A stretch of DNA of 38,166 bases from CAZNKU01 sp045654805 (GTDB lineage Bacteria; Bacillota; Clostridia; Monoglobales; Firm-18), in the NCBI GenBank assembly GCA_045654805.1, contig JAZOOD010000012.1, forward strand, positions 1 through 38,166, in the 5' to 3' direction. Both the position numbers and the translations under genes were made by a program. The notes under the pieces are model-generated. The model saw only the letters and a program-made list of their open reading frames with translations, was not told the DNA's origin and did not search any database. Shown here piece by piece: positions 8,034 through 17,618 of this stretch; position 1 is the first letter of the stretch, and every line of letters starts with the position of its first letter.

Positions 8034-9040
8034 ATTTCCTCAAACAACATTTTAATTGTTGCAGCAATGGGGACACATATCAGAAGTCCCCAAAAACCGA
8101 ACAATCCCCCTCCTACAATTATTGTGGATATTATCCAAAATCCGCTTAAGCCCACGGTGTCGCCTACAATTTTGGGTGTAAGTATGTTGTTTTCAATTTG
8201 TTGTCCTGCAATTATAATAACTATAGATATAATTGCCCTCACTAAGCCGTATTCCGCAAATGTAAGCAATGCAATCGGAATACTGCTTATAAATGCACCG
8301 AAAATGGGTAGCATATTAAAAAGTGCAACTATTACACCAAAGAATATAGGGTAACTTATGTCTGTAATAAAAAAACCTATCGTTACAATCATTCCGAGTA
8401 TTACAGAGCTTATGAATTTACTATAAAAATATTTTATAAATATGGTATTTGTTTTTGAAAGGTAGTACAGCAATTTTTCTGATTTTTCGTTTCCAATTAT
8501 AAAGGATACAAACATCATAAAACTTTTTTTCAACTGTTTGTGTTCAAGTAAAATATATATTAATACTATAAAGGACATACCAATGTTGAATATTATTGAT
8601 ATTGTGTTTTTTGCTCCTGTAATATAAATCTGGGGATTGATTTTTTCCAGAAGGCTGTTGAACATATCACTGCTAATGTACGATTCTATTATAGGACGGT
8701 AGTTTGCTATTTGTATTCTTGCATTTGATATACCCGTTTTTATCACGGGTATAAGGCATATTATAAAAAATAAAATCAGGGTAATGAATAGTATATATAC
8801 GGTAAATGCGGAAACGATGGAGGCGTGTTTTTTCAAGAATCCTTTTGTATTTGGTTTTAAAAAATTTTCTATAGTATTTTTTATAGGTACTAAAAACCAT
8901 GAAAGGAGGAAAGATATTATTACCGGTGACAGTACGGTGTAAACTCTATTAATTTGTACAGAAAAATCTGTCTTGTATATAAATATCAAAATTACCGCAA
9001 AAGCAATAATCCAGAGTCTGTTTTTGATATAAGGCTTCAC
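8012..9040 (-). CDS. AI-2E family transporter (YtvI/PerM-like membrane protein)
   Basis: A 342-residue polytopic membrane protein with about seven or eight hydrophobic segments. The family pattern shows as an N-terminal pair of helices (residues about 8-45), a central soluble stretch, and a C-terminal half containing LFNMLPIFGAFISSIPIAL and the GLLICVPIAATIKMLFEEI ending. Members export small molecules or sodium/protons; some carry autoinducer-2, others are Na+(Li+)/H+ antiporters, so the substrate is open. The start codon is GTG at 9040, six bases after GGAGGT. It lies downstream of hpf but is separated from it by a terminator. Confidence 0.85.
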   Translation of the reverse strand: MKPYIKNRLWIIAFAVILIFIYKTDFSVQINRVYTVLSPVIISFLLSWFLVPIKNTIENFLKPNTKGFLKKHASIVSAFTVYILFITLILFFIICLIPVIKTGISNARIQIANYRPIIESYISSDMFNSLLEKINPQIYITGAKNTISIIFNIGMSFIVLIYILLEHKQLKKSFMMFVSFIIGNEKSEKLLYYLSKTNTIFIKYFYSKFISSVILGMIVTIGFFITDISYPIFFGVIVALFNMLPIFGAFISSIPIALLTFAEYGLVRAIISIVIIIAGQQIENNILTPKIVGDTVGLSGFWIISTIIVGGGLFGFWGLLICVPIAATIKMLFEEIKIRRQI

Positions 9041-9055
9041 ATTTTACCTCCAACG

Positions 9056-9082
9056 AAAAAGACGGTCTATAAAAGACCGTCC
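9056..9082 (-). terminator. Terminator of hpf
   Basis: Stem GACGGTCT / AGACCGTC (9061-9068 and 9074-9081) with a five-base loop and five T on the minus strand at 9056-9060. It lies 14 bases past the hpf stop. Confidence 0.88.
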
Positions 9083-9095
9083 GGATTTTTGGTAT

Positions 9096-9620
9096 TTAGT
9101 TAATTTCAATAATACCGTAATTTCCGTCTTTTCTTTTGTATACGATATTATTTTTTTCTGTTTCAGCATTTTTATACACAAAGAATGTATGACCAAGCAA
9201 ATTCATCTGCAATATAGCTTCCTCACTGCTCATAGGCTTTGTTGTAAATGTCTTTGTTTTTATAATATTAAATTCTGTTTCCTCTTCAATCGGTACATCA
9301 TAAACACCGGAGTCAATAAATGCATCCTTCTTAAGTCTTTTTTCCAATCTGGTTTTATTTTTGCGTATCTGACGTTCCATATCATCAATAATTTTATCCA
9401 TTGTAACGTACATATCGCTTGTTATTTGTTCTACTCTATATATTGTATTACGTGAATATACGGTTGCTTCTATTTTTTGTCGATTTTTTTCAACTGACAT
9501 TGTAATTTTTGCTTCAGCATCGTCGTCGAAAAACTTATCTAATTTAGTCAGCTTTTTTTCAACATATTCTTTTAAACCTGTTGTTAAATCCATTTTTCTC
9601 GCTACTATAGTTGTTTTCAT
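9096..9620 (-). CDS. hpf: Ribosome hibernation promoting factor, long form
   Basis: A 174-residue long HPF (RaiA/YfiA family), which joins 70S ribosomes into inactive 100S dimers in stationary phase. The N-terminal beta-alpha-beta domain (residues 1-95) starts MKTTIVARKMDLTTGLKEYV and contains the KLTKLDKFF helix. After a linker of about 15 residues, the C-terminal dimerisation domain (about 115-170) shows KPMSSEEAILQMNLLGHTFFVYKN, diagnostic of the long form. The start follows GGGAGG. A SigH-like promoter lies upstream, which suits stationary-phase expression; the B. subtilis homologue is under SigB and SigH control. Confidence 0.95.
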   Translation of the reverse strand: MKTTIVARKMDLTTGLKEYVEKKLTKLDKFFDDDAEAKITMSVEKNRQKIEATVYSRNTIYRVEQITSDMYVTMDKIIDDMERQIRKNKTRLEKRLKKDAFIDSGVYDVPIEEETEFNIIKTKTFTTKPMSSEEAILQMNLLGHTFFVYKNAETEKNNIVYKRKDGNYGIIEIN

Positions 9621-9676
9621 AAACTCGTTCCTCCCTTAGGTGTATTGTCAACAGAAATAAAAACTCTGTTACTATT

Positions 9677-9706
9677 TTATTCTACATTTAATATCCAATA
9701 TCCTTC
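9677..9706 (-). promoter_or_regulatory. Candidate SigH promoter of hpf
   Basis: On the minus strand GAAGGATAT (9698-9706) is followed by a 12-base spacer and GTAGAAT, then AA (9677-9685). This fits the SigH consensus RnAGGAwWW / RnnGAATww at each defined position. No good SigA pair was seen close by. It lies about 60 bases before the start. Confidence 0.55.
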
Positions 9707-9891
9707 TTTTAATTTACATTTGTTCAATTTGTATAATATTTTTAAAAAATATGTCCTGTTATGCCAAAACCTATTTTATTTTGTGAAACTATGGGTTTTT
9801 ATGAAAAATTTTGCGATTGGTTTTTATAGATTTAAAGTCAAATTGATATTATAATCATATAGCAAAATATATGAGCAAAGGAATGAATTTG

Positions 9892-10197
9892 ATGAGAAAA
9901 AATTTATTTGGAGTTATTGACCTTAAGCCAAGTCTTAAATGTGAGCAGTCTGTGTTGATTGAGTATTACATAGTTGAGGACGAAAATACTGATGAGGATT
10001 ATGATGATAAAAAGCCATATGGCATAGAAGTTATGAAAAAACAATTGATTGATGGTATTGTATATCGTGAGATTAAGACAGTCAAGCATATTAGCAGCAG
10101 TCAGGATTATGTTAAAAATTTAATAGATATATTAAAGAGGAATAGTGTTACCCCAATAACAACTGGAGATGTTTTGGATGATTTGACTGTAAAATAA
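9892..10197 (+). CDS. Small clostridial protein, DUF6514-like
   Basis: A 101-residue soluble, acidic protein. It resembles a small uncharacterised family seen in Clostridia (DUF6514-like), with a central KKPYGIEVMKKQ patch, a short acidic insert (EDENTDEDYDDK) and a helical C-terminus (DYVKNLIDILKRNSVTPITTGDVLDDL). The family assignment is from general likeness only. ATG 9892 is preferred because AAAGGA lies nine bases upstream; the frame could also begin at ATG 9871, adding seven residues. It is a single-gene unit opposite the hpf promoter, with a hairpin after its stop. Confidence 0.65.
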   Translation: MRKNLFGVIDLKPSLKCEQSVLIEYYIVEDENTDEDYDDKKPYGIEVMKKQLIDGIVYREIKTVKHISSSQDYVKNLIDILKRNSVTPITTGDVLDDLTVK

Positions 10198-10202
10198 AGA
10201 TA

Positions 10203-10224
10203 AGGCAACTGTAAAAGTTGCCTT
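10203..10224. terminator. Terminator hairpin between convergent genes
   Basis: Stem AAGGCAACT / AGTTGCCTT with a short loop between the small clostridial gene (plus) and the FAD oxidoreductase (minus). The following tract is T-rich on the minus strand (TTATCTTTATTTT) and poor on the plus strand, so it fits better as the end of the cdaA operon. Confidence 0.6.
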
Positions 10225-11758
10225 ATAATGGAGCATATTCATTTATTATTTTTCCCGCAGCTTTTATACCGTCAACAGCTGCACTCATAATCCCGCCTGC
10301 ATATCCTGCACCTTCACCTATAGGGTAAAGTCCCCTTACATTTATGCTTTGCATATCCTCGCCTCTTGTAATTCTTACAGGGGCGGATGTTCGGGTTTCT
10401 ACACCGGTTATTACAGAATTTTCGGTGTAATTTTTCATCTTTGTATCGAAATATGGCAATGCTTCGTGCAAAGTGTTTGATACAAATTGGGGGAGTATTT
10501 TATTAAGGTCCGTTTCTACACATCCTATAGGATAAGTGGGAACGGGTTTTTTTATGCTTGCGGACAATCTGTTGTTTAAAAAATCAGTAGTATTTTGCAC
10601 AGGTGCATAATATGGATGATTTTTGTTAAAAGCAACTCTTTCCATCTGTCTTTGAAATTCTATTCCGCCAAGTATACCTTTATAATCATTTTGTGTTACG
10701 TTTACCACTAGTGCACTGTTGGAATTTATACCGTCGCGTGCATGGTTGCTCATACCGTTTGTTACTACAGTATCTTCTTCAGACATTGCTCCCACAACAT
10801 ATCCTCCCGGACACATACAAAATGAAAAACACGAACGTTCCGGTCCGTTGTATTTCAATGAATAATCTGCAGCACCCAACATAGGATGTCCTGCGAAATC
10901 CCCGTATTGTGTTTTGTCTATATAGCTTTGTAAATGTTCTATGCGTACACCTACCGCAAATGCCTTTGGCTCCATAAAAATTTCCTTATTACTTAGCATA
11001 TAATAGGTATCTCTGGCAGAATGTCCTATGGCAAGTACGAGAACTTTACAGTCAATGTATTCGTTATTTATCTTTAAAGAATCTGTTTTACCGTTTTTTA
11101 TAATAATATCCTCTAGTGTATGCTCAAAATGGATGTCACCGCCAAGACGGATAATTTCATTCCTCATGTTAACTATCACTTTACGCAGGATATCTGTTCC
11201 TATATGGGCCTTAGCGAGGTATTGTATTTCATCGGGAGCACCAAATTGCGTAAAGATTTCAAGAACATCCGAACAATATTTGCTGTCTATTCTGGTAGTC
11301 AGTTTGCCATCTGAAAATGTACCCGCACCGCCTTCACCAAACTGAATATTCGTTTGTGTATCCAATACTCCATTTTTATTAAGCAAGTCAATTAACTTTA
11401 CACGTTCCTCTACCCTTTTGCCCCTTTCAAAAACTAATGGTCTGTAACCGTTTTTGGCTAATAAGTATGCACAAAATAATCCTGCAGGACCAGTTCCTAT
11501 AATGACAGGACGTGAATCTAATTTTCTTGTTCCGGTTTTTAGCGTTTTTTCAGAACAAACGCTGTCTTCATTTCCCGTAAACAGAGACACACTGTAATTA
11601 AACTGTACTTTCTTTTTCCGTGCATCAACAGAACGTCTGTTAATTTTATAACCGGTAATTTTGTTTTTTGATAACCCACTTTTTTTTATTGCAACAGAAA
11701 CCAGTTCCTCATTTGTGGTTTCCAGAGGAACTGTGATGTTATTTATTGTTTTTATCAT
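10223..11758 (-). CDS. FAD-dependent oxidoreductase, COG2509 type
   Basis: A 511-residue uncharacterised FAD-dependent dehydrogenase. A basic N-terminal domain of about 80 residues, containing NRRSVDARKK, precedes the dinucleotide-binding motif GTGPAGLF near residues 88-95. Then comes QFGEGGAGTFSDGKLTTR and a second FAD-associated segment near the C-terminus (GLYPIGEGAGYAGGIMSAA), which together mark the COG2509 family. Its reaction is not known. The start ATG overlaps the cdaR stop (ATGA), so it is translationally coupled to the c-di-AMP synthase operon. No signal peptide is seen. Confidence 0.87.
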   Translation of the reverse strand: MIKTINNITVPLETTNEELVSVAIKKSGLSKNKITGYKINRRSVDARKKKVQFNYSVSLFTGNEDSVCSEKTLKTGTRKLDSRPVIIGTGPAGLFCAYLLAKNGYRPLVFERGKRVEERVKLIDLLNKNGVLDTQTNIQFGEGGAGTFSDGKLTTRIDSKYCSDVLEIFTQFGAPDEIQYLAKAHIGTDILRKVIVNMRNEIIRLGGDIHFEHTLEDIIIKNGKTDSLKINNEYIDCKVLVLAIGHSARDTYYMLSNKEIFMEPKAFAVGVRIEHLQSYIDKTQYGDFAGHPMLGAADYSLKYNGPERSCFSFCMCPGGYVVGAMSEEDTVVTNGMSNHARDGINSNSALVVNVTQNDYKGILGGIEFQRQMERVAFNKNHPYYAPVQNTTDFLNNRLSASIKKPVPTYPIGCVETDLNKILPQFVSNTLHEALPYFDTKMKNYTENSVITGVETRTSAPVRITRGEDMQSINVRGLYPIGEGAGYAGGIMSAAVDGIKAAGKIINEYAPL

Positions 11759-12687
11759 TGTTTTTCCACCAATACTTTTACTGTTTTAACATCTTCTTCA
11801 ACAGTAATATTTTCAGGAATAATTAGGTTGGCAGTGTAAGTTTTGGGTAACTGGTCAGCCTCCACGTAAAATGGATTTGTAGAAATCGATGTTATTCTGT
11901 CAATATCGGATGCAGGACCTACCAGAGTGATTGTAGGATGGTCAGTAACACTGCACTTGTAATTTGATGAATTATTGCTCAAAGCCGGCTTTACATCAAC
12001 ATTTTTCTTTTCAAAGACTATACATTTATATGAAATATCACCCGACTTAATATCAATGCTGTTGGATACGACTGGAGTATTGTTGCTATTAAGCAAAGTA
12101 ACTGCAGCATACCCTGATACGTCGTCATCGGAATTATCTAGGTCTATATCTATTGTTGCCTTTTCAACGGTTTTTAGTATAGATTCAGGACCGGAAACTG
12201 TAACTGTAGGGGAGGAAAGTTCGATTTCCTCTATTGTATAGTTACTGTTTTTTAACTTCCCTGTGTATGTGTAGTTAACAGTAAAATCTCTGGTTACAAA
12301 GTTGTCTACTGAAACAGGTATTTTTTGAATACTTTTACTTACAAGACTTATACCTTCATATGGTAGCTTAATATTCACCGGCAGTTCGTACGTTTGCTTA
12401 TCTGTACAATCAGAAAGGTCTACATATGCAAATACGCTGTCCTTGTTGATGCTTGCTATCATCTGTCTTGTACCCTTTACTCTGATGTCTATGGTAGAAT
12501 TTATTTCATTTGATACAATATAGCCTTCATTTTTAATAGACTGATGGTCGGAAAGGGTAATGGGAATACCGGAGATTTTAACCTCTATTTCGGGGTTTGT
12601 TATAAAAATAATGTATACCCAACATAGAAAAGCTATAACTACTGAAAAAATTCTTAAAAACAGCTCGTTATCAAATAGTTTCTTCAT
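11755..12687 (-). CDS. cdaR: YbbR-domain protein CdaR, regulator of diadenylate cyclase
   Basis: A 310-residue membrane-anchored, extracytoplasmic protein. The N-terminal helix (about residues 13-32, FSVVIAFLCWVYIIFITNP) is followed by repeated YbbR beta domains, seen as recurring IPVSV, VTVSGPESIL and ITLVGPASDI segments. In Firmicutes this protein binds CdaA and modulates its activity. The start at 12687 overlaps the cdaA stop (TAATG) and GGAAGGG lies upstream; a longer frame begins inside cdaA and is rejected. glmM, the usual third gene, is replaced here by the FAD oxidoreductase. Confidence 0.9.
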   Translation of the reverse strand: MKKLFDNELFLRIFSVVIAFLCWVYIIFITNPEIEVKISGIPITLSDHQSIKNEGYIVSNEINSTIDIRVKGTRQMIASINKDSVFAYVDLSDCTDKQTYELPVNIKLPYEGISLVSKSIQKIPVSVDNFVTRDFTVNYTYTGKLKNSNYTIEEIELSSPTVTVSGPESILKTVEKATIDIDLDNSDDDVSGYAAVTLLNSNNTPVVSNSIDIKSGDISYKCIVFEKKNVDVKPALSNNSSNYKCSVTDHPTITLVGPASDIDRITSISTNPFYVEADQLPKTYTANLIIPENITVEEDVKTVKVLVEKQ

Positions 12688-13532
12688 TATTTTTTCAATC
12701 CCTTCCAAATCTTAAATTTCTTGTTGTTGAGTTGATTGGGCTCTGGTGACAAAATTTTTGTCAATGCTCTTTCTAGTGATTCTACAGTAAGATTTCTTGT
12801 AAGTGTACCCTCAAGAGCAAGAGATATTTTGCCAGTTTCTTCGGAAACAACCAATGCAACACAGTCAGAGGTTTCTGTTATGCCTATTGCGGCACGGTGT
12901 CTGGTTCCAAGCTCTATGTTAAGCTCGGTGTTTTGTGTAAGAGGCAAAAAGCACGCAGCTGCTACTATTCTGTTATTTCTTATTACCACTGCACCGTCAT
13001 GCAAGGGGGTATTCGGAACAAAAATGTTAATTAGAAGTTCTGCCGTTATCTCAGAATCAAGTGTAACCCCTGTTCTTATGATATCGCCTATTTTTGTTTG
13101 TCTTTCCAATATAATAAGAGCTCCCACTCTGTTGGCAGAGAGATTTTCAACGGCGTGACATATGCGTGATATAGCCATTGAGGTTTGCTCCTCATTATTT
13201 TCTTCATAGAATGAAAGCAGATTGCCGAATTTACTCCGACCCATTTTTTCAAGTCCGCGACGCAGCTCCGGCTGAAATACAACGAACAATGCAATGAAAC
13301 CAACCTGCATTGCATTTACTAATATGTAATTTACAAGATATAAATTAAGCAAAGAACTTAATTGCATAGCAAGTATAAGTATAACTATACCTTTTACAAG
13401 TGTTGCGGCACGAGTTTCTCGTAAAAGCTTTATACCTTTATATATAACATAGGCAACTATAAGGATGTCTATGATATCCATTATTCTTATAAATTGCTTA
13501 TAATACAGTATATAATTAATAAGATTAGACAT
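12687..13532 (-). CDS. cdaA: Membrane diadenylate cyclase CdaA
   Basis: A 281-residue enzyme that condenses two ATP into c-di-AMP, the second messenger controlling potassium and osmotic balance. Three membrane segments fill about residues 15-87, followed by the FQPELRRGLEKMGR linker and the DAC domain. The catalytic DGA is at residues 179-181 in PLHDGAVVI, and RHR at 211-213 in GTRHRAAIG. The start at 13532 has AAAGGAGG upstream. The upstream in-frame extension runs through the promoter and is rejected. It is first in a coupled operon with cdaR and the FAD oxidoreductase, divergent from rpoB. Confidence 0.95.
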   Translation of the reverse strand: MSNLINYILYYKQFIRIMDIIDILIVAYVIYKGIKLLRETRAATLVKGIVILILAMQLSSLLNLYLVNYILVNAMQVGFIALFVVFQPELRRGLEKMGRSKFGNLLSFYEENNEEQTSMAISRICHAVENLSANRVGALIILERQTKIGDIIRTGVTLDSEITAELLINIFVPNTPLHDGAVVIRNNRIVAAACFLPLTQNTELNIELGTRHRAAIGITETSDCVALVVSEETGKISLALEGTLTRNLTVESLERALTKILSPEPNQLNNKKFKIWKGLKK

Positions 13533-13553
13533 TTGAAAACCTCCTTTTATACA

Positions 13554-13583
13554 ATTATACATTGAAATAAGAGGGTTTGTAAA
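13554..13583 (-). promoter_or_regulatory. SigA promoter of cdaA operon
   Basis: On the minus strand TTTACA (13578-13583), an 18-base spacer and TATAAT (13554-13559). It lies so close to the ribosome binding site that the untranslated leader would be only about 16-20 bases. Confidence 0.7.
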
Positions 13584-13648
13584 GAAAAAAATAAAAAATA
13601 AAAAATCAAATATTTTATAGAAAATTTCAAAAAATTGGCATATATTTC

Positions 13649-13677
13649 TTGACAATGTGTTTTTACTATGGTAATAT
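13649..13677 (+). promoter_or_regulatory. SigA promoter of rpoB-rpoC
   Basis: TTGACA (13649-13654), a 17-base spacer and TAATAT (13672-13677), about 110 bases before the rpoB ATG. A transcript from here would have a leader of about 100 bases. That leader holds a weak AATCGC / GCGATT hairpin with a short T-run (13725-13754), too weak to call an attenuator. Confidence 0.78.
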
Positions 13678-13787
13678 ATTAGAATGTAGTATAAGGGGTA
13701 ATATGGATTTTTATATTATTAATTAATCGCGTTTGCTTATTTGATGCGATTTTTAGCCCATAAAATAAAATTGAGGTGATTGCGTTT

Positions 13788-16700
13788 ATGGAAAAACCTA
13801 TGGTAAAACCGGTCCAGTATGGCAAAAATGTCAGAATGAGCTACTCGAAATTTGGTGAATGCATCGATATGCCTAACCTTATCGAGGTACAAAAAGACTC
13901 ATATGATTGGTTCTTGTCAGAGGGTCTGGCTGAGGTATTTCACGATATGAGCATTACGGATTTTACAGGCAAGATGTTGCTTGAATTCGTAGGCTATTCC
14001 TTGGACAGCGAACCCAAGTATACCGTGGAAGAAAGCAAGGACAGAGATGCTACTTATTCAACAGCATTGAGAGTTAAAGTTCGTCTTACTACTAAAGAAG
14101 ATTCCGACCTGAATGTTATTAAGGACATTAAAGAACAGGAAATCTTTATGGGCGATTTTCCTTTGATGACTGACCAAGGCACATTTATCATCAACGGTGC
14201 CGAGCGTGCGGTGGTTTCGCAGCTTGTTCGTGCTCCCGGCATATATTTCAAAAAGGAATACGACAAATTAGGAGAGGAATTATTCGAAAACCAGGTAATT
14301 CCTAACCGTGGTGCATGGATTGAATATGAAACCGATGCCAATAAAGCTATTTCAGTTAGAATTGACAGAAACCGCAAGCTTCCGGTATCTGTGCTTTTGC
14401 GTGCTCTTGCAATTAAGAATACTGTTAAGCTTATTGTCAATGGTGCTGAAAAGTATGTTGACATTCATGCTTTTGAAAACGGTTCCGATACAGAGATTCT
14501 TGATATGTTCGGAAGCGAAGAACAGCTTTTGATTTCATTAGAGAAAGATGCTGCGAAGTCTAAGGATGAAGGCTTAATTGAAATTTATAAGAAACTTCGT
14601 CCGGGAGAACCCCCTACGGTTGAGTCTGCAGAATCTTTATTCTCTGCATTGTTCTTTGATCCAAGACGCTATGACCTTGCTCGTGTTGGTAGATATAAAT
14701 TTAATAAGAAGCTTGATATTTCCAAACGTATTACTGGGCTTACTCTTAAGGAAGATGTGGTTTCTCCGGTTACAGGTGAAATACTTGCGACAGCGGGTGA
14801 AAAGCTTACAAAAGACAAGGCTGTTTTGATTGAACAGAATGACGTTAACAGAGTATGGGTGGATGTTGACGACACAGAGCTTGTTATATTCTCAAACAAT
14901 ATGGTTCATCTTGAAAATTATGTTGATGAATCTATTATATCTGACCTTAAAATTAAGGAAAAGGTTTACAAGCCTATTTTGGATGCAATTTTGGAATCCT
15001 GCAGCGATGATATTGAGGAAATCAAAAACGCTATTGAGGCTAATATTGATGAATTGATTCCTAGATATATTAGAACAGATGATATTTTAGCATCTGTTAA
15101 CTATCATATAAATCTTGCATACAATATTGGTGTTACAGATGATATCGACCATCTTGGTAACCGCCGTCTGCGTTCTGTTGGTGAACTTTTGCAGAATCAG
15201 TTCAGAATAGGTATTGCAAGAATGGAAAGAGTTGTCCGTGAAAGAATGACAATTCAAGATATGGAAACTCTTACTCCTCAAACATTAATTAACATAAGAC
15301 CTGTTACTGCTGCAATTAAAGAATTCTTTGGTTCTTCACAGCTTTCACAGTTTATGGACCAGACAAACCCTCTTGCTGAACTTACACATAAGAGACGTCT
15401 TTCTGCTCTTGGACCAGGTGGTCTTTCAAGAGAGCGTGCGGGCTTTGAAGTTAGAGACGTACACCATACACACTATGGTCGTATGTGTCCTATTGAATCT
15501 CCTGAAGGTCCTAACATTGGTCTAATTTCCTCATTGTCAACTTTCGCACGTGTTAATGAGTACGGTTTTATCGAAACTCCATACAGACGTGTTGACAAAG
15601 AGACAGGCGTTGTAACAATGGATACTCATTATATGACAGCGGATGAGGAAGATGAATATATCGTAGCTCAGGCAAGTGAGCCGCTTGACAGCGAGGGTAG
15701 ATTCATCCGTAAAAATGTTACTGCAAGATACAGAGATAAGATTTTGGAAGTTGAAGCTTCTAAGATTGACTATATGGACGTATCACCTAAGCAGATTGTA
15801 TCTGTTGCTACTGCAATGATTCCGTTCCTTGAAAATGATGACGCTAACCGTGCGCTGATGGGTTCTAACATGCAGCGTCAGGCTGTTCCGCTTTTGAGAA
15901 CTGAATCACCTATCGTTGGTACTGGTATGGAATACAAGGCTGCTAAGGATTCCGGTGTTGTTGTTCTTGCTAAAAATGACGGTGTTGTTAAGAGCGTTGA
16001 CGCTGACAAGATTGTTATCAAAACAGACGACGGCAAAGAAGATGTATACAAGCTTTTGAAATTCAAGCGTTCTAACCAGAGCACTTGCATCAACCAGAAG
16101 CCTATTGTTTCAGAAGGCGAAGTTGTTAAAAAGGACGATATCATTGCTGACGGTCCTGCTACTGACAACGGTGAAATCGCTCTTGGCAGAAATATTCTTA
16201 TTGGATTCCTTACATGGGAAGGTTACAACTACGAGGATGCTGTTCTTATCAATGAAAAACTTGTTAAGGAAGATAAATTTACTTCTATTCATATTGAAAG
16301 ATACGAATGTGAAGCCCGTGATACAAAATTGGGTGTTGAAGAAATTACAAGAGATATTCCAAATGTTGGCGAAGATGCTCTTCGTGATTTGGACGAACGT
16401 GGTATCATCAGAGTGGGTGCAGAAGTAAGACCTGGTGATATCCTTGTTGGTAAGGTTACACCTAAGGGTGAAACAGAGCTTACAAGCGAAGAAAGACTTT
16501 TAAGAGCAATCTTTGGTGAAAAGGCACGTGAAGTACGTGATACGTCCCTTCGTGTACCTCATGGAGAAGCAGGTATTATCGTAGATATCAAGATATTCAC
16601 ACGTCAGAATGGTGATGAACTCCCACCGGGAGTAAATCAGCTTGTTCGTTGTTACATTGCTCAGCGTCGTAAAATCAGCGTTGGTGATAAGATGGCTGGT

Positions 16701-17618
16701 CGTCATGGTAATAAGGGTGTTGTTTCAAGAATTTTACCTGAAGAGGATATGCCATTCCTACCAGATGGTACACCGCTTGAAATCGTGTTGAACCCACTTG
16801 GCGTTCCCTCACGAATGAACATCGGTCAGGTATTGGAAGTACATCTTGGTTATGCCGCTAAGGCATTGGGATGGAAAATAGCTACTCCTGTATTTGACGG
16901 TGCAAGTGAAAATGATATTATGCAGACTTTGGAATATGCAGGTTTCAACCGCGATGGTAAGACCGTGCTTTACGACGGACGTACAGGTGAGCCGTTTGAT
17001 AACCGCGTAACTGTTGGTTATATGCATTACTTGAAACTTCATCATCTTGTTGATGATAAGATTCACGCGCGTTCAACCGGTCCTTACTCACTTGTAACTC
17101 AGCAGCCTCTGGGTGGTAAAGCTCAGTTTGGCGGACAGAGATTCGGTGAAATGGAAGTTTGGGCTTTGGAAGCTTACGGTGCTGCATACACATTGCAGGA
17201 AATTCTTACAGTTAAGTCTGACGATGTTGTAGGTCGTGTTAAGACATACGAAGCTATCGTTAAAGGTGAAAATATTCCTACACCGGGTGTTCCGGAATCA
17301 TTTAAGGTTCTTATTAAGGAACTTCAAAGTTTGATGCTTGATGTCAAGGTTCTTGATGAGAATATGGAAGAAATTCCGATACGCGAAAGTGTTGATGAAG
17401 AAGATGATTATTTGCCTAAACCACTTAACCTTGATGCAGAAATGCAGGGTCAGGATGAAGGCGAAAAATACGTAAGCGGAGGTTCTTATACAATCGAAGA
17501 TGATATCGTTAATCAGATTTTCTCTGAAACGGAATTTGATAATGATGACGAGGAAGAAGAACTTGATTTTGAAACCGGTGTTGATAGTTTGGATTTTGAG
17601 GATGATGACGAAGAATAA
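13788..17618 (+). CDS. rpoB: RNA polymerase beta subunit
   Basis: A 1276-residue beta subunit of RNA polymerase with all landmark regions. The rifampicin cluster reads SSQLSQFMDQTNP and THKRRLSALGPGG, with the wild-type Gln, Asp, His and Ser residues, so no classic resistance substitution is seen. The C-terminal catalytic clamp includes GDKMAGRHGNKG and the GGKAQFGGQRFGEMEVWALEA region. The C-terminus is a long acidic tail rich in Asp and Glu. ATG 13788 is chosen: GAGGTG lies nine bases upstream, while the in-frame GTG at 13776 is part of that binding site. It is the first gene of the rpoBC operon, with cdaA divergent upstream in place of the usual rplJ-rplL. Confidence 0.98.
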   Translation: MEKPMVKPVQYGKNVRMSYSKFGECIDMPNLIEVQKDSYDWFLSEGLAEVFHDMSITDFTGKMLLEFVGYSLDSEPKYTVEESKDRDATYSTALRVKVRLTTKEDSDLNVIKDIKEQEIFMGDFPLMTDQGTFIINGAERAVVSQLVRAPGIYFKKEYDKLGEELFENQVIPNRGAWIEYETDANKAISVRIDRNRKLPVSVLLRALAIKNTVKLIVNGAEKYVDIHAFENGSDTEILDMFGSEEQLLISLEKDAAKSKDEGLIEIYKKLRPGEPPTVESAESLFSALFFDPRRYDLARVGRYKFNKKLDISKRITGLTLKEDVVSPVTGEILATAGEKLTKDKAVLIEQNDVNRVWVDVDDTELVIFSNNMVHLENYVDESIISDLKIKEKVYKPILDAILESCSDDIEEIKNAIEANIDELIPRYIRTDDILASVNYHINLAYNIGVTDDIDHLGNRRLRSVGELLQNQFRIGIARMERVVRERMTIQDMETLTPQTLINIRPVTAAIKEFFGSSQLSQFMDQTNPLAELTHKRRLSALGPGGLSRERAGFEVRDVHHTHYGRMCPIESPEGPNIGLISSLSTFARVNEYGFIETPYRRVDKETGVVTMDTHYMTADEEDEYIVAQASEPLDSEGRFIRKNVTARYRDKILEVEASKIDYMDVSPKQIVSVATAMIPFLENDDANRALMGSNMQRQAVPLLRTESPIVGTGMEYKAAKDSGVVVLAKNDGVVKSVDADKIVIKTDDGKEDVYKLLKFKRSNQSTCINQKPIVSEGEVVKKDDIIADGPATDNGEIALGRNILIGFLTWEGYNYEDAVLINEKLVKEDKFTSIHIERYECEARDTKLGVEEITRDIPNVGEDALRDLDERGIIRVGAEVRPGDILVGKVTPKGETELTSEERLLRAIFGEKAREVRDTSLRVPHGEAGIIVDIKIFTRQNGDELPPGVNQLVRCYIAQRRKISVGDKMAGRHGNKGVVSRILPEEDMPFLPDGTPLEIVLNPLGVPSRMNIGQVLEVHLGYAAKALGWKIATPVFDGASENDIMQTLEYAGFNRDGKTVLYDGRTGEPFDNRVTVGYMHYLKLHHLVDDKIHARSTGPYSLVTQQPLGGKAQFGGQRFGEMEVWALEAYGAAYTLQEILTVKSDDVVGRVKTYEAIVKGENIPTPGVPESFKVLIKELQSLMLDVKVLDENMEEIPIRESVDEEDDYLPKPLNLDAEMQGQDEGEKYVSGGSYTIEDDIVNQIFSETEFDNDDEEEELDFETGVDSLDFEDDDEE

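Noticed and set aside
13725..13754. Attenuator in the rpoB leader
   Set aside because: The stem is only six pairs with a 15-base loop and a short T-run; too weak to call.
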